64,000 nt of DNA from contig JAEEQS010000002.1 of the NCBI GenBank assembly GCA_016285455.1, positions 124,001-188,000 of the forward strand, given 5' to 3'. Position 1 is the first letter of the stretch. Every line of letters begins with the position of its first letter. A model generated the notes under the pieces. It saw only the letters and a list, made by a program, of their open reading frames with translations. It did no database searches and was not told the DNA's origin. This DNA is from Bacteroidales bacterium. GTDB taxonomy: Bacteria > Bacteroidota > Bacteroidia > Bacteroidales > UBA932. Positions 37,527 through 45,645 of this stretch are shown in pieces. Position numbers and translations under genes: made by a program.

Positions 37527-38318
37527 TCAGAATTCTCCTTTTTCTATATCCTTGAAGTAATTAACGGTGCCTACCTTAAGTTCTACGGTAGCGGCATCGT
37601 CGCATACTATAATACCCTTCTTGTGCATCTGAAGCACAGATACAGTCCACATCTGGCTTATGCCCTCTTCTATGGCGTGGCGAAGTGCCCTTGCCTTGTT
37701 GTGGCCGTTTACCAGAATCATTACTTCTTCAGCATCCATAATGGTTCCAACTCCCACTGTAAGCGCAGTCTTTGGCACTAGGTTAATGTCGTGGTTGAAG
37801 AATCTGGAGTTTGCGATTATAGTGTCTGTGGTAAGAGATTTCATACGAGTACGGCTGTTCAGAGATGAACCCGGCTCGTTGAATGCTATGTGGCCGTCCG
37901 GGCCTATTCCGCCCATAAACAGGTTTATTCCGCCGTAGGATTTGATTTTGTCTTCATAGCGGGCACATTCAGCCTCAAGGTCTTTGGCGTTGCCGTCAAG
38001 TATGTTGATGTTCTCTGCAGGAATGTCTATGTGGCGGAAGAAATTCTCCTTCATAAAAGTATGGTAGCTCTCAGGATGGTCTTCAGGAATGCCCACATAC
38101 TCGTCCATATTGAATGTCACCACATTCTTGAAGGAAATCTTTCCTTCTCTGTAAAAGTTCACCAGTTCCTTATATGTGCCAATTGGAGTAGAACCGGTAG
38201 GAAGACCCAGAACAAAAGGACGTTCCTCTGTAGGATTGAAATCTGTGATTCTTTTCAGGATCAGCGATGCAGCCCATTTAGACATATCTGCATACGACTT
38301 GCGGATGATTAGTCTCAT
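37527..38318 (-). CDS. nagB: Glucosamine-6-phosphate deaminase
   Basis: Converts glucosamine-6-phosphate to fructose-6-phosphate and ammonium, the entry of amino sugars into glycolysis. The 263-residue protein has [17 protein letters not shown], the catalytic [17 protein letters not shown] motif, and [19 protein letters not shown], with the later [19 protein letters not shown] segment. Length is close to E. coli NagB (266). It is the last gene of a minus-strand run from trxB and begins 12 bases after recN; no separate promoter is evident. Confidence 0.97.
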   Translation of the reverse strand: MRLIIRKSYADMSKWAASLILKRITDFNPTEERPFVLGLPTGSTPIGTYKELVNFYREGKISFKNVVTFNMDEYVGIPEDHPESYHTFMKENFFRHIDIPAENINILDGNAKDLEAECARYEDKIKSYGGINLFMGGIGPDGHIAFNEPGSSLNSRTRMKSLTTDTIIANSRFFNHDINLVPKTALTVGVGTIMDAEEVMILVNGHNKARALRHAIEEGISQMWTVSVLQMHKKGIIVCDDAATVELKVGTVNYFKDIEKGEF

Positions 38319-38330
38319 AATATCTAGTTT

Positions 38331-39950
38331 TTATTTATTTGTTTCCAAAAGCACCTCGGCGTTTGCAATCGCCTGAGGGGTAGTCTTTTCCCCGCTGAGA
38401 AGGCGCGCTACTTCTAGCACCCTCTCCCGCCCCTCTATGTATTTTATGCGGATAGCGGCCCTTCCGCCTGAATCCGTCTGCTTGTAAACCAGAAGGTGAG
38501 CCTTTCCCTTGGAAGCCACCTGAGGAAGATGGGTTATGGAGATAACCTGCATATCTTTTCCCATATTCACGATCCGGCTCCCCATTTTGTCTGCCACGCT
38601 TCCGCTCACGCCTGCGTCTATCTCATCGAAAAACATCGTAGGCATTTTTCTGAAAGATGCCATCAGGCTCTTTATGCAAAGCATTATGCGAGACTGCTCA
38701 CCTCCGCTGGCAACCTTTTCCAGCTCCACCATCTTTTCCTTTGGATTGGCGGAAAAGAGAATCTGCACGCTGTCCTGGCCTGTTGGAGTGAATTCATCTG
38801 AAGATTCTACATCTATGACAAGCCTTGAGGCCGGCATCTCCAGATCACGGATCATCTCCAGAAGAGCCTTCTGCATTTTCTGGGCTCCTTTCCTTCTTTT
38901 TTCAGAAAGTTTCAACGATATTTCCTCACGCTTTTTCCTACGTGAAGAAAGTAAAGTTGTTATCTCGTTTTTCCTGTCTATCAAGCTGTCTGTTTGTTCA
39001 GAAGCAGACGCAAGTTCATCTCTTAAAGCTATGAGAGAAAGCTCATCTTTGCAGCCGAATTTCTTCATTATGGAATAAAGCGCGCCAAGCCTTTCCTCTA
39101 TCTGAGAGCGTCTTGCAGGAGAGGCGGAAATCTTCTCCCCAAAAGCCTCTATGTCTGAAGAAATATCTTTGCATTCAATGCGGCAGCTTTCCATCCTTTT
39201 GATAAGCTCCTCAAGTCTGGAATCAAATCCGGCGCATTTTTCCACGCATTTTTCAGCCTCCCTGAGATTATGAATCACAGAACCCCCTTCTCCATCCAGA
39301 AGGTTTGCGGCAAGACAAGAGTTTTCCTTCAGCATCTCGGCATTTTCCAGAAGGGCTAATTCGTTCTCAAGATCCTGAACCTCACCTTCTTTTAAGGAAG
39401 CATCCTGAAGCTTTTTCAAATCAGCCAGACGGCCTTCTGAATTCTTTTTGTCCTCAGCGATCCTTTTTTCCACTTCAGAAAGTTCCTTTTCAAGATTCTT
39501 CACAGCCTCATACTCAACTCTGTATTTTTCAACAAGAGTGGAGTTGCCGCAATACCCGTCTATAAGATCCAGCTGCCAGCGCTTGTCTCCAAGAAGAAGA
39601 TTCCCCCTCTGCCCGTGAATATCCAAAAGGCCGGAAGCAATATCTTCCATCTCGGAAATACCTACCGGACAGTCATCTATAAAAAAGCGGGAACGCATTC
39701 CAGAGGATATCACCCTGCGGAGAATCTTCTGGCCCTGCTCTGTTTCAAAAACACCTTCCACCACACAGCTTCGACTCTCGTCTCTGAGAATAGCCTTGTC
39801 TGCCCGCCCTCCTGATAAAAGAGAAACGGCGCCTAGCAAGACGGACTTGCCGGCACCTGTCTCTCCGGTCATAATTGTAAGACCGTCAGGAAACTCGATG
39901 TCAAGGCTCTCTATGAGAGCGTAGTTCTGTATGGTCAGATGCTTAAGCAC
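38331..39950 (-). CDS. recN: DNA repair protein RecN
   Basis: SMC-like ATPase of double-strand-break repair, 539 residues. Walker A is GETGAGKS at residues 29-36, two long coiled-coil arms occupy about 150-350 (Lys/Glu/Leu-rich), and the ABC signature and Walker B follow as VASGGEQSRIMLCIKSLM and TMFFDEIDAGVSG, with the conserved ISITHLPQVASKG near the end. It starts with GTG, whose first base is the last base of the rpoZ TAG, so the two genes are translationally linked. Confidence 0.97.
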   Translation of the reverse strand: MLKHLTIQNYALIESLDIEFPDGLTIMTGETGAGKSVLLGAVSLLSGGRADKAILRDESRSCVVEGVFETEQGQKILRRVISSGMRSRFFIDDCPVGISEMEDIASGLLDIHGQRGNLLLGDKRWQLDLIDGYCGNSTLVEKYRVEYEAVKNLEKELSEVEKRIAEDKKNSEGRLADLKKLQDASLKEGEVQDLENELALLENAEMLKENSCLAANLLDGEGGSVIHNLREAEKCVEKCAGFDSRLEELIKRMESCRIECKDISSDIEAFGEKISASPARRSQIEERLGALYSIMKKFGCKDELSLIALRDELASASEQTDSLIDRKNEITTLLSSRRKKREEISLKLSEKRRKGAQKMQKALLEMIRDLEMPASRLVIDVESSDEFTPTGQDSVQILFSANPKEKMVELEKVASGGEQSRIMLCIKSLMASFRKMPTMFFDEIDAGVSGSVADKMGSRIVNMGKDMQVISITHLPQVASKGKAHLLVYKQTDSGGRAAIRIKYIEGRERVLEVARLLSGEKTTPQAIANAEVLLETNK

Positions 39951-40276
39951 TAAGACTCTATCTTGCGCCAGTAAATCTCTCCGTCCTGGAACTCCTTGAC
40001 AGCCGTAAGAGTCGGTTTAGGGAGTTTTTCGTAGTGACGTGATATTTCTATCTGCTCGCGGTTCTCGTAAGTTTCCTCAAGAGTGTCCGCTACATTGCTC
40101 TGGGAAAATTCCTCAAGCTTGTCGCTGAGCTCCTTCTTGAGCTCGGCTGCTATCTGGTTTGCCCTCTTGGCAATTATGACTACAGACTCGTAGATGTTTC
40201 CTGTTGGTTCGCTCAGGGCAATCACGTCTCTGGTGACGGTATTGTCAGGAACCTTTGTTGATTTCTTTTCTTCCAT
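39950..40276 (-). CDS. rpoZ: RNA polymerase omega subunit (Bacteroidetes type)
   Basis: A 108-residue Rpb6/omega-like protein, small accessory subunit that helps assemble beta'. The core helix with VVIIAKRANQIAAELKKEL (residues about 32-50) is the omega/Rpb6 signature; the acidic C-terminal part (YENREQIEISRHYEKLPKPT) is characteristic of the Bacteroidota version. It lies between bamD (26 bases upstream) and recN (one-base overlap), the same neighbourhood as in cultured Bacteroides, except that coaBC, which often sits here, is absent. Confidence 0.88.
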   Translation of the reverse strand: MEEKKSTKVPDNTVTRDVIALSEPTGNIYESVVIIAKRANQIAAELKKELSDKLEEFSQSNVADTLEETYENREQIEISRHYEKLPKPTLTAVKEFQDGEIYWRKIES

Positions 40277-40302
40277 ATTGTACTTTATTCTGTTTCAGAT
40301 AA

Positions 40303-41415
40303 TTATTTCTTCTTTTCCTCTTCTGCCTTTTCCTTGGCCTTGGCTTTTGCCTCCTCGTAGATCTTCAGAGCCTCCTCTCTTTCTTTGCGAGCCTTGCGTC
40401 TTTCGTTCTGGCGCTGGGTGCCGGAGGTTTCCTCGTTCACCTTCCTTGCCACGGCGCTGCGGTTCTCTGCCTCACGCACGGCCTTCTTGGCTTCCTTGAT
40501 AGCCTTTCTTGTGTTCTTTCTGTCTGCCCTGATATTCTTTCCGGATTTAGGTGCAGCTTCCTCCTTAGCCAAAGCAGTTGCGGCAGCAACCTGGGCGGAA
40601 TCCAGACCTGTCTTCAGACCAACAACCTTCTGAGCCTTCACGAATAGCTGGTCCAGTTCACGGCGCTCGTTGACTTTCGGATACTCTCCAATGAAGTTGT
40701 AATAGTCGTCTATGAAAGTCATATACCTCTCTTTCTGCTTCTCCTTGATGCTGTTGAAGGCATATTTGTAGGAAGACAATGCGGTATAGTAAAGGATTTC
40801 CTCGCGGTAACGGTTTTCGGAATTATCTCGGAGGACGGTCCTGAGGGCATAGTGAGAAGACTTGTAGTCTTTCATTGTGTAGTATAGCTTGGCGCCTTCG
40901 TAGGCCTTGCGGTCAAGCCTTTCATTGAACTCGTCCATCATTGCCTTGCACACGTCGTAATACTCGCTCTGCGGATTGTCGTACATAAACTCGGCTATGG
41001 TGGCCATTGCCTTTTGAGTAGGAACCTGGTCTAGTTCCCAGCGATAGGTTCCTTCATAAAGGCACTTGATTCTTAGGAACTTTGCTTCCTCTGCCATAGG
41101 GCTTCTAGGGAATACTTCCAGGAATTTGTTGAAATTCTGCTCTGCTGTGATGTAGTCTCCGTAGCGGTAGTTGCTCATTCCGTTGTAGAACTGTACGCTG
41201 TCCTCCTTGTCTGTTCCCTGAGACAGGAAAATCATGCTCTCGAACAAAGCGGCAGCCTTGCGGTATTTACCGTTTCCGTAATAAGACATCGCTCCCCTGA
41301 ACCTCTCGTCCAAATCCTGGGTGCGGAACAAAGACTCGTAATAGCTCTTGCATCCGCTTAAAGCTAGAAGCACAATCAGCGCAACGGAGGTAATTTTTAT
41401 GTGTTTCATCTTCAT
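40303..41415 (-). CDS. bamD: Outer membrane assembly lipoprotein BamD, with C-terminal extension
   Basis: TPR lipoprotein that works with BamA in outer-membrane protein insertion. Lipobox LALSGC gives Cys22; five TPR-like repeats cover about residues 35-265 (for example YYGNGKYRKAAALFESM and YRYGDYITAEQNFNKFLEVF with PRSPMAEEAKF). At 370 residues it is about 100 longer than the usual 250-280: residues from about 285 to the end form a Lys/Glu/Arg/Ala-rich low-complexity tail (NTRKAIKEAKKAVREAE, KARKEREEALKIYEEA, EKAEEEKKK) likely to be a long charged helix. It lies between trxB and rpoZ. Confidence 0.9.
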   Translation of the reverse strand: MKMKHIKITSVALIVLLALSGCKSYYESLFRTQDLDERFRGAMSYYGNGKYRKAAALFESMIFLSQGTDKEDSVQFYNGMSNYRYGDYITAEQNFNKFLEVFPRSPMAEEAKFLRIKCLYEGTYRWELDQVPTQKAMATIAEFMYDNPQSEYYDVCKAMMDEFNERLDRKAYEGAKLYYTMKDYKSSHYALRTVLRDNSENRYREEILYYTALSSYKYAFNSIKEKQKERYMTFIDDYYNFIGEYPKVNERRELDQLFVKAQKVVGLKTGLDSAQVAAATALAKEEAAPKSGKNIRADRKNTRKAIKEAKKAVREAENRSAVARKVNEETSGTQRQNERRKARKEREEALKIYEEAKAKAKEKAEEEKKK

Positions 41416-41421
41416 ATTCCG

Positions 41422-42348
41422 TTATTGGCCCTGCAGGAAGCGGTCTGCCTCAATGGCAGCCCTGCATCCGGAAGCAGCGGCCGTAATAGCCTGTTTATAA
41501 TGCACATCTGCAACGTCTCCAGCGGCAAAAACGCCAGGGACATTGGTCTTTGGAGAATCAGACTGAGTCTGTATGTAGCCTTCTTTGTCAACATTTATCC
41601 ACGGAGCAAAAACCTCGGAATTCGGATGGTGACCCACGGCCAGGAAAACTCCCGAAACCGGAACAACTCTGGATTCTCCGCTGAATTTGTCTTCAATCTT
41701 TATGCCACTTACGCCTCTGAGGTCTCCCACAACTTCCTTCGGAAGGCTATTCCAGAGGATTTCTATGTTGGACCTGGATGCCACCTTTTCCTGCATAGCT
41801 TTGGATGCCCTCATCTGGTCTCGGCGGATAATCATATACACCTTGTTGCACATACCTGCCAGATAAACAGCCTCTTCGCAGGCAGTATCCCCGCCGCCTA
41901 TGACTGCCACATCTTGTTTGCGGTAGAAGAAACCGTCGCATGTTGCGCAGGCGCTTACGCCGCTCCCCCTGAATTCCTGCTCTCCAGGAATGCCAAGATA
42001 TTTGGCGCTGGCTCCGGTTGCTATGATAAGGGTTTCTGCTTCCACTTCAACGCTTCCGTCCACTGTAACCTTAAAAGGGCGTGATGAAAGGTCGCAGGAA
42101 GTGACTGTACCTGTGCGGATTTCAGCCCCTACCCTTTCGGCCTGCCTTCTCATATTGTCCACAAGAACAGTTCCGTCCACTCCTTCCGGAAAGCCCGGAA
42201 AATTCTCAACCACAGTGGTTGTGGTAAGCTGTCCGCCAAGTTCCATGCCCGTATAGACCACAGGAGCCAGATTGGCTCTTGCAGCATAAATGGCAGCAGT
42301 GTAACCGGCCGGACCGCTTCCGGCAATCAGAACCCTGATTCTCTCCAT
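41422..42348 (-). CDS. trxB: Thioredoxin reductase
   Basis: NADPH- or ferredoxin-linked flavoprotein that reduces thioredoxin. The 308-residue chain has the FAD GSGPAGYTAAIYAARA motif at the N-terminus, the redox pair Cys134/Cys137 in SACATCDGFF, the NAD(P)H motif VIGGGDTACEEA, and the C-terminal GVFAAGDVADVHYKQAITAA FAD segment. It starts a tight run trxB-bamD-rpoZ-recN-nagB on the minus strand and follows a rubrerythrin/gate-protein pair, consistent with redox stress handling. A TAAATTTG box lies 25 bases upstream, inside the end of the preceding gene, and may be a promoter. Confidence 0.96.
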   Translation of the reverse strand: MERIRVLIAGSGPAGYTAAIYAARANLAPVVYTGMELGGQLTTTTVVENFPGFPEGVDGTVLVDNMRRQAERVGAEIRTGTVTSCDLSSRPFKVTVDGSVEVEAETLIIATGASAKYLGIPGEQEFRGSGVSACATCDGFFYRKQDVAVIGGGDTACEEAVYLAGMCNKVYMIIRRDQMRASKAMQEKVASRSNIEILWNSLPKEVVGDLRGVSGIKIEDKFSGESRVVPVSGVFLAVGHHPNSEVFAPWINVDKEGYIQTQSDSPKTNVPGVFAAGDVADVHYKQAITAAASGCRAAIEADRFLQGQ

Positions 42349-42365
42349 AAACAGTCAAAGTATAG

Positions 42366-43337
42366 TTAGCCCGCAAATTTAGTAAATCTGTCGCGAATAT
42401 GAAAAACAAGCCGCTGCATCCAAACTGTTACAAGACTCAGCGCCCACCTGGAAAGCAGAATGATCCACCATATGCCGCCCACAGAAACAAAAAGCACCAG
42501 ATCTTCTATATTGCTGTGAGATACGCAGATATGGGTGTTTAGAAGTTGTATGTCTCTCTGCGATATTCTTCCTTTCTCCTTTTCCTGGAACATTACAGCC
42601 GCTCCATAGGCCAGTCCCAGGGTGTTTGCCACAATCCACAGAAAAGAAGTGTCTGAAGGAAGACCGAAGAACTTGAGCGGCCAGCGTATGATATCCGTCA
42701 GGACTTTCATTATCCCAAACTCATTGAGAATCTGCTGCAAGATGGATAGCAGAAGTATCAGAACGCTCATCTTAAGGCAAAGCTTCAGAAGAGAAAGAGC
42801 CCAGGGGCCGATGCTGGAGGCCAAGGTGATCTGTTCGTTTTCAACCTTTCCCAATTCTCCTTGAGCTTCCGGAGGGAGTATCAGATTAAGCACAAATGCA
42901 AGAAGAAGCCCACCCAAAGTTCTCTCCAGCACTATCCACAATGCAGAAGAACCGGTTTTCTTCTGCACAGCGGTTTCCACTATCATATTGTGTGAACATA
43001 GAACCAGCACAGCCAGGATTGTAACGCTTCTGGCACTCAGGTTCAACGATGCGCTGGCGGCTATCGCTGAGTAAACATTCACGAAATAACCGCTTACATA
43101 TGCCAGAGAAGCTTCTCCCGGAAGGCCAATGAAACTCATCACAGGCTCAAGGCTGCGGCTGATCCAAGGAAGAGCTCCGGTAAGCCTGAGGATATAAATG
43201 ACAACAGAAACTATGGCGGTTATTTTTATTACCCACCACATTGTCTTGAGAGCACCTGGAAGCGCCTCTTTTACACAATCGGAGAGCCTCCTGCCGAATG
43301 TTGGGGCAGAAGGCTTTCCACTAGATTCTTCTTTCAA
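42366..43337 (-). CDS. Membrane protein with two nucleoside-recognition (Gate) domains
   Basis: A 323-residue polytopic membrane protein, about eight hydrophobic segments. It seems to hold two copies of the Gate (nucleoside-recognition) domain: the first about 35-150 (TMWWVIKITAIVSVVIYIL, GLPGEASLAYVSGYF, LCSHNMIVETAVQKKTG) and the second about 180-310 (LKLCLKMSVLILLL, GLPSDTSFLWIVANTLGLAY, HICVSHSNIEDLVLF). Gate domains occur in concentrative nucleoside transporters, FeoB and SpmA/SpmB-like proteins. The repeat suggests an inverted or tandem pseudo-dimer; substrate unknown. It lies 11 bases after rubrerythrin and 17 before trxB. Confidence 0.8.
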   Translation of the reverse strand: MKEESSGKPSAPTFGRRLSDCVKEALPGALKTMWWVIKITAIVSVVIYILRLTGALPWISRSLEPVMSFIGLPGEASLAYVSGYFVNVYSAIAASASLNLSARSVTILAVLVLCSHNMIVETAVQKKTGSSALWIVLERTLGGLLLAFVLNLILPPEAQGELGKVENEQITLASSIGPWALSLLKLCLKMSVLILLLSILQQILNEFGIMKVLTDIIRWPLKFFGLPSDTSFLWIVANTLGLAYGAAVMFQEKEKGRISQRDIQLLNTHICVSHSNIEDLVLFVSVGGIWWIILLSRWALSLVTVWMQRLVFHIRDRFTKFAG

Positions 43338-43348
43338 ATGGAACAGTA

Positions 43349-43924
43349 TTAATAATTTTCTCCCTTAACCTCAAAGTATGCCTGAGGATGCTTGCAGGCA
43401 GGGCACTCCTTTGGAGCGTTCTTTCCACGGAACACATATCCGCAGTTGCGGCACTTCCATACAACAACCTCGTCTTTTTCAAAGACTTTTCCGCTCTTGA
43501 GGTTCTTCAGCAGGGCGCGGTATCTCTTCTCGTGAGCCTTCTCTGCCACGGCTATCTCTTTGAAGCACTTTGCAATCTCAGGAAAGCCCTCTTCTTTTGC
43601 AATCTTGGCAAACTCAGGATAAGCAATCTTCCACTCCTCAAGCTCTCCGTCTGCGGCAGCCTTCAGGTTGTCTGCGGTGGAGCCTATAACTCCTGCAGGG
43701 AACGATGCCTTGATCTCCACCATTCCGCCTTCCAGAAACTTAAAGAACTTCTTGGCGTGCTCTTTCTCGTTGTCTGCGGTCTCTGTAAAAAATGCGCTAA
43801 TCTGCTCATAACCCTCTTTCTTTGCGGCGCTTGCAAAGAATGTGTAACGGTTTCTGGCCTGGCTCTCTCCGGCAAATGCCTGAAGCAGATTCTTTTCGGT
43901 CTTGGTTCCTTTCAAACTTTTCAT
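43349..43924 (-). CDS. rbr: Rubrerythrin
   Basis: Peroxide-reducing diiron protein of anaerobes, 191 residues. The N-terminal ferritin-like domain supplies the Glu/His ligands (for example [42 protein letters not shown]), and the C-terminal rubredoxin-like domain (about 150-190) has the two CxxC pairs KCRNCGYVF and ECPACKHP. It uses NADH/rubredoxin-type electrons to reduce H2O2. It has its own -7 box upstream and is followed by the gate-domain gene and trxB, a plausible oxidative-stress cluster. Confidence 0.97.
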   Translation of the reverse strand: MKSLKGTKTEKNLLQAFAGESQARNRYTFFASAAKKEGYEQISAFFTETADNEKEHAKKFFKFLEGGMVEIKASFPAGVIGSTADNLKAAADGELEEWKIAYPEFAKIAKEEGFPEIAKCFKEIAVAEKAHEKRYRALLKNLKSGKVFEKDEVVVWKCRNCGYVFRGKNAPKECPACKHPQAYFEVKGENY

Positions 43925-43958
43925 AATGTATCTTTTAATTGATTATTTCCTGTCTAGG

Positions 43959-43966
43959 CAAATTTA
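43959..43966 (-). promoter_or_regulatory. -7 promoter box of rubrerythrin (TAAATTTG)
   Basis: Perfect TAnnTTTG on the minus strand in the eamA-rbr gap, 34 bases before the rbr ATG. A PerR-type operator was looked for and not seen. Confidence 0.5.
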
Positions 43967-43971
43967 GGAAT

Positions 43972-44850
43972 TTAATCTTTCCGCCCTACAATAATAATGA
44001 TGAAAACTGCGGCAAACACCAGAAGCATTCCTATAAGAGAATTGGCCGTGAATGTTTCTCCAAAGAATATCACTCCGCAGATAACGGCCACCAGAGGCTC
44101 CATGCAGCCCAGGATTGCGGTAATCGTGCTTCCGGCCATCTGGATGGCGTAAATCAGGGCAAAGTCGCTGATCAGTGTGGGGATGATTGCCAGGGCTATG
44201 GCATATTCCCATTGGTATGAAGTTTCAAGCGGAGAAAAGTGCGCTCCCTTGACCAGCACGTTCACAAAAAAGATTATCGCCGAGAAAAACAGCACCAGGA
44301 AAGTCTGCTTCATCCCGTTCATCTTCATAACCACAGGAGTCTGATTGACACCAACAACATAGGTAGGATAAGTTATCACCGTAACCAGCACCAGAATAAG
44401 GCCGGTCAGCGATATCTTCTCCCCAGAAATACCGCCGCTCAAAAAGAACACTCCCGCAATGCCCGCTATTATCGCGATTATCTTCCAGAGAGATATCTTC
44501 TCACCGAAAAGCAATATCATAGCCAAGGCCACAACTACCGGATAGAAGAAATGAATAGTAGTTGCCGTGCCGCTTGAAATGTATTTGTAAGATGCTGTCA
44601 GAAAGAAGCTTGTAGCAGCATAGAAGATTGAAAGGATAGCCATTGCCGCAATTTCTTTCCACTTCAGGGAGAGGTCAACCCTCTTGACCTTGCAGATTAT
44701 CCACATAAAGAACGATGCAAAGGCAAACCGGTAGAAGCACACGCTGTCCAGCTCCATCCCGCTCTTTAGCAGCGGTATGGAAAACAGCGGTATGAAACCG
44801 AACGTAGCGCTGGCCAGCATTGCCAGCAAAAGCCCCCTGAACTTTCTCAT
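43972..44850 (-). CDS. EamA-family (DMT) transporter
   Basis: A 292-residue drug/metabolite transporter with ten predicted transmembrane helices in two EamA repeats (about 5-135 and 150-290). Landmarks are the GFIPLFSIPLLKSGMELDSV and RFAFASFFMWII of repeat 1 and the GCMEPLVAVICGVIFFGETF signature near the end of repeat 2. Substrate unknown; such proteins export amino acids or metabolites. I start it at the ATG (MRKFRGLL); an in-frame TTG five codons upstream is part of the -7 box and is rejected. Divergent from the racemase-symporter operon. Confidence 0.92.
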   Translation of the reverse strand: MRKFRGLLLAMLASATFGFIPLFSIPLLKSGMELDSVCFYRFAFASFFMWIICKVKRVDLSLKWKEIAAMAILSIFYAATSFFLTASYKYISSGTATTIHFFYPVVVALAMILLFGEKISLWKIIAIIAGIAGVFFLSGGISGEKISLTGLILVLVTVITYPTYVVGVNQTPVVMKMNGMKQTFLVLFFSAIIFFVNVLVKGAHFSPLETSYQWEYAIALAIIPTLISDFALIYAIQMAGSTITAILGCMEPLVAVICGVIFFGETFTANSLIGMLLVFAAVFIIIIVGRKD

Positions 44851-44862
44851 GATTTGCGGGGT

Positions 44863-44870
44863 CAAAGATA
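44863..44870 (-). promoter_or_regulatory. -7 promoter box of the EamA gene (TATCTTTG)
   Basis: Perfect TAnnTTTG on the minus strand, 12 bases before the ATG, predicting a leader of about 5-9 bases. No clear -33. Confidence 0.5.
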
Positions 44871-44896
44871 AATCATTTGAATGCTATGCCGAACGT

Positions 44897-44914
44897 TATT
44901 TTTGAGTAAATTTG
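44897..44914 (+). promoter_or_regulatory. Two overlapping-phase -7 boxes of the racemase operon (TATTTTTG, TAAATTTG)
   Basis: Two perfect TAnnTTTG matches stand ten bases apart (44897-44904 and 44907-44914), the second 20 bases before the racemase ATG. A TTTG (44876-44879) lies 17 bases before the first, a little short of the usual spacing. Two alternative starts are possible. Confidence 0.5.
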
Positions 44915-44934
44915 TATGATTGAATCTATAAAAC

Positions 44935-45639
44935 ATGAAAACAGACAAGACACTTGGAGTACTGGGCGGGATGGGCCCTGCCGCTACGGCGGACTTTCTG
45001 ATGCTTCTGGCTAAGAAAGATCCTGCAGACTGCGACCAGGAGCATCCGCGAATGATAGTTTACGAATATACAGAAACCCCGGACCGAACCACCTATCTTC
45101 TGGGCAAAGGGCCAGATCCTCGGCGATATCTGAGAGAAGGGCTTGAAACCTTGATCAAGTGGGGAGCAGACTACCTCTGCGTAACCTGCAACACTGCTCA
45201 TTTCTTCATAGACGAGTTCCGGAGCGAGCTCTCAAAGCCCGTAATCCACATCATAGACGAGACCATACGCAAGGTAAGCAAGGTCTCTCCTGAAGGAGCC
45301 TGGCTAACAGCCACTTTGGGCACTATGAAGACCGGCTTGTACCAAAGGCACGCCAAGGACAGCGGCTATAACTTTGACATTGCGGACTATCCTACTCAGG
45401 TTGAAATCCACGATGTAACAGACCTTGTGAAGGCCGGAAAAATTGAGGAAGCAGGCAAGAAATTCCGTCCTATCATAGAAGGCTTGTGGAAAATCAAGGA
45501 ACAGCCTATAGTAGGAGCTTGCACTGAGATTCCTATTGCATACGCAGCCACCGGACTAGACCCAAAGATGCACATCAGCAGCCTTGATGCCCTGGCAGAC
45601 GGCTGCGTAAGAGAACTTTATGGAGTTGAACTTTATTAG
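44935..45639 (+). CDS. Aspartate/glutamate racemase family protein
   Basis: A 234-residue two-domain racemase of the Asp/Glu/hydantoin superfamily, YgeA/RacX-like and not MurI-like. It begins LGVLGGMGPAATADFL, with the first catalytic cysteine Cys85 in VTCNTAHFF and the second Cys196 in VGACTEIPIAY. Both thiols being present, it is probably an active racemase of an acidic or broad-range amino acid. It heads an operon with a dicarboxylate/amino-acid:cation symporter six bases downstream, which points to use or recycling of (D-)aspartate or glutamate. Exact substrate not determinable. Confidence 0.9.
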   Translation: MKTDKTLGVLGGMGPAATADFLMLLAKKDPADCDQEHPRMIVYEYTETPDRTTYLLGKGPDPRRYLREGLETLIKWGADYLCVTCNTAHFFIDEFRSELSKPVIHIIDETIRKVSKVSPEGAWLTATLGTMKTGLYQRHAKDSGYNFDIADYPTQVEIHDVTDLVKAGKIEEAGKKFRPIIEGLWKIKEQPIVGACTEIPIAYAATGLDPKMHISSLDALADGCVRELYGVELY

Positions 45640-45645
45640 TCACCG

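Noticed and set aside
42374-42381. TAAATTTG on the minus strand upstream of trxB as a separate promoter feature
   Set aside because: It lies within the last codons of the gate-domain gene (KF) with no -33 at proper spacing; mentioned under trxB but not listed as a feature.
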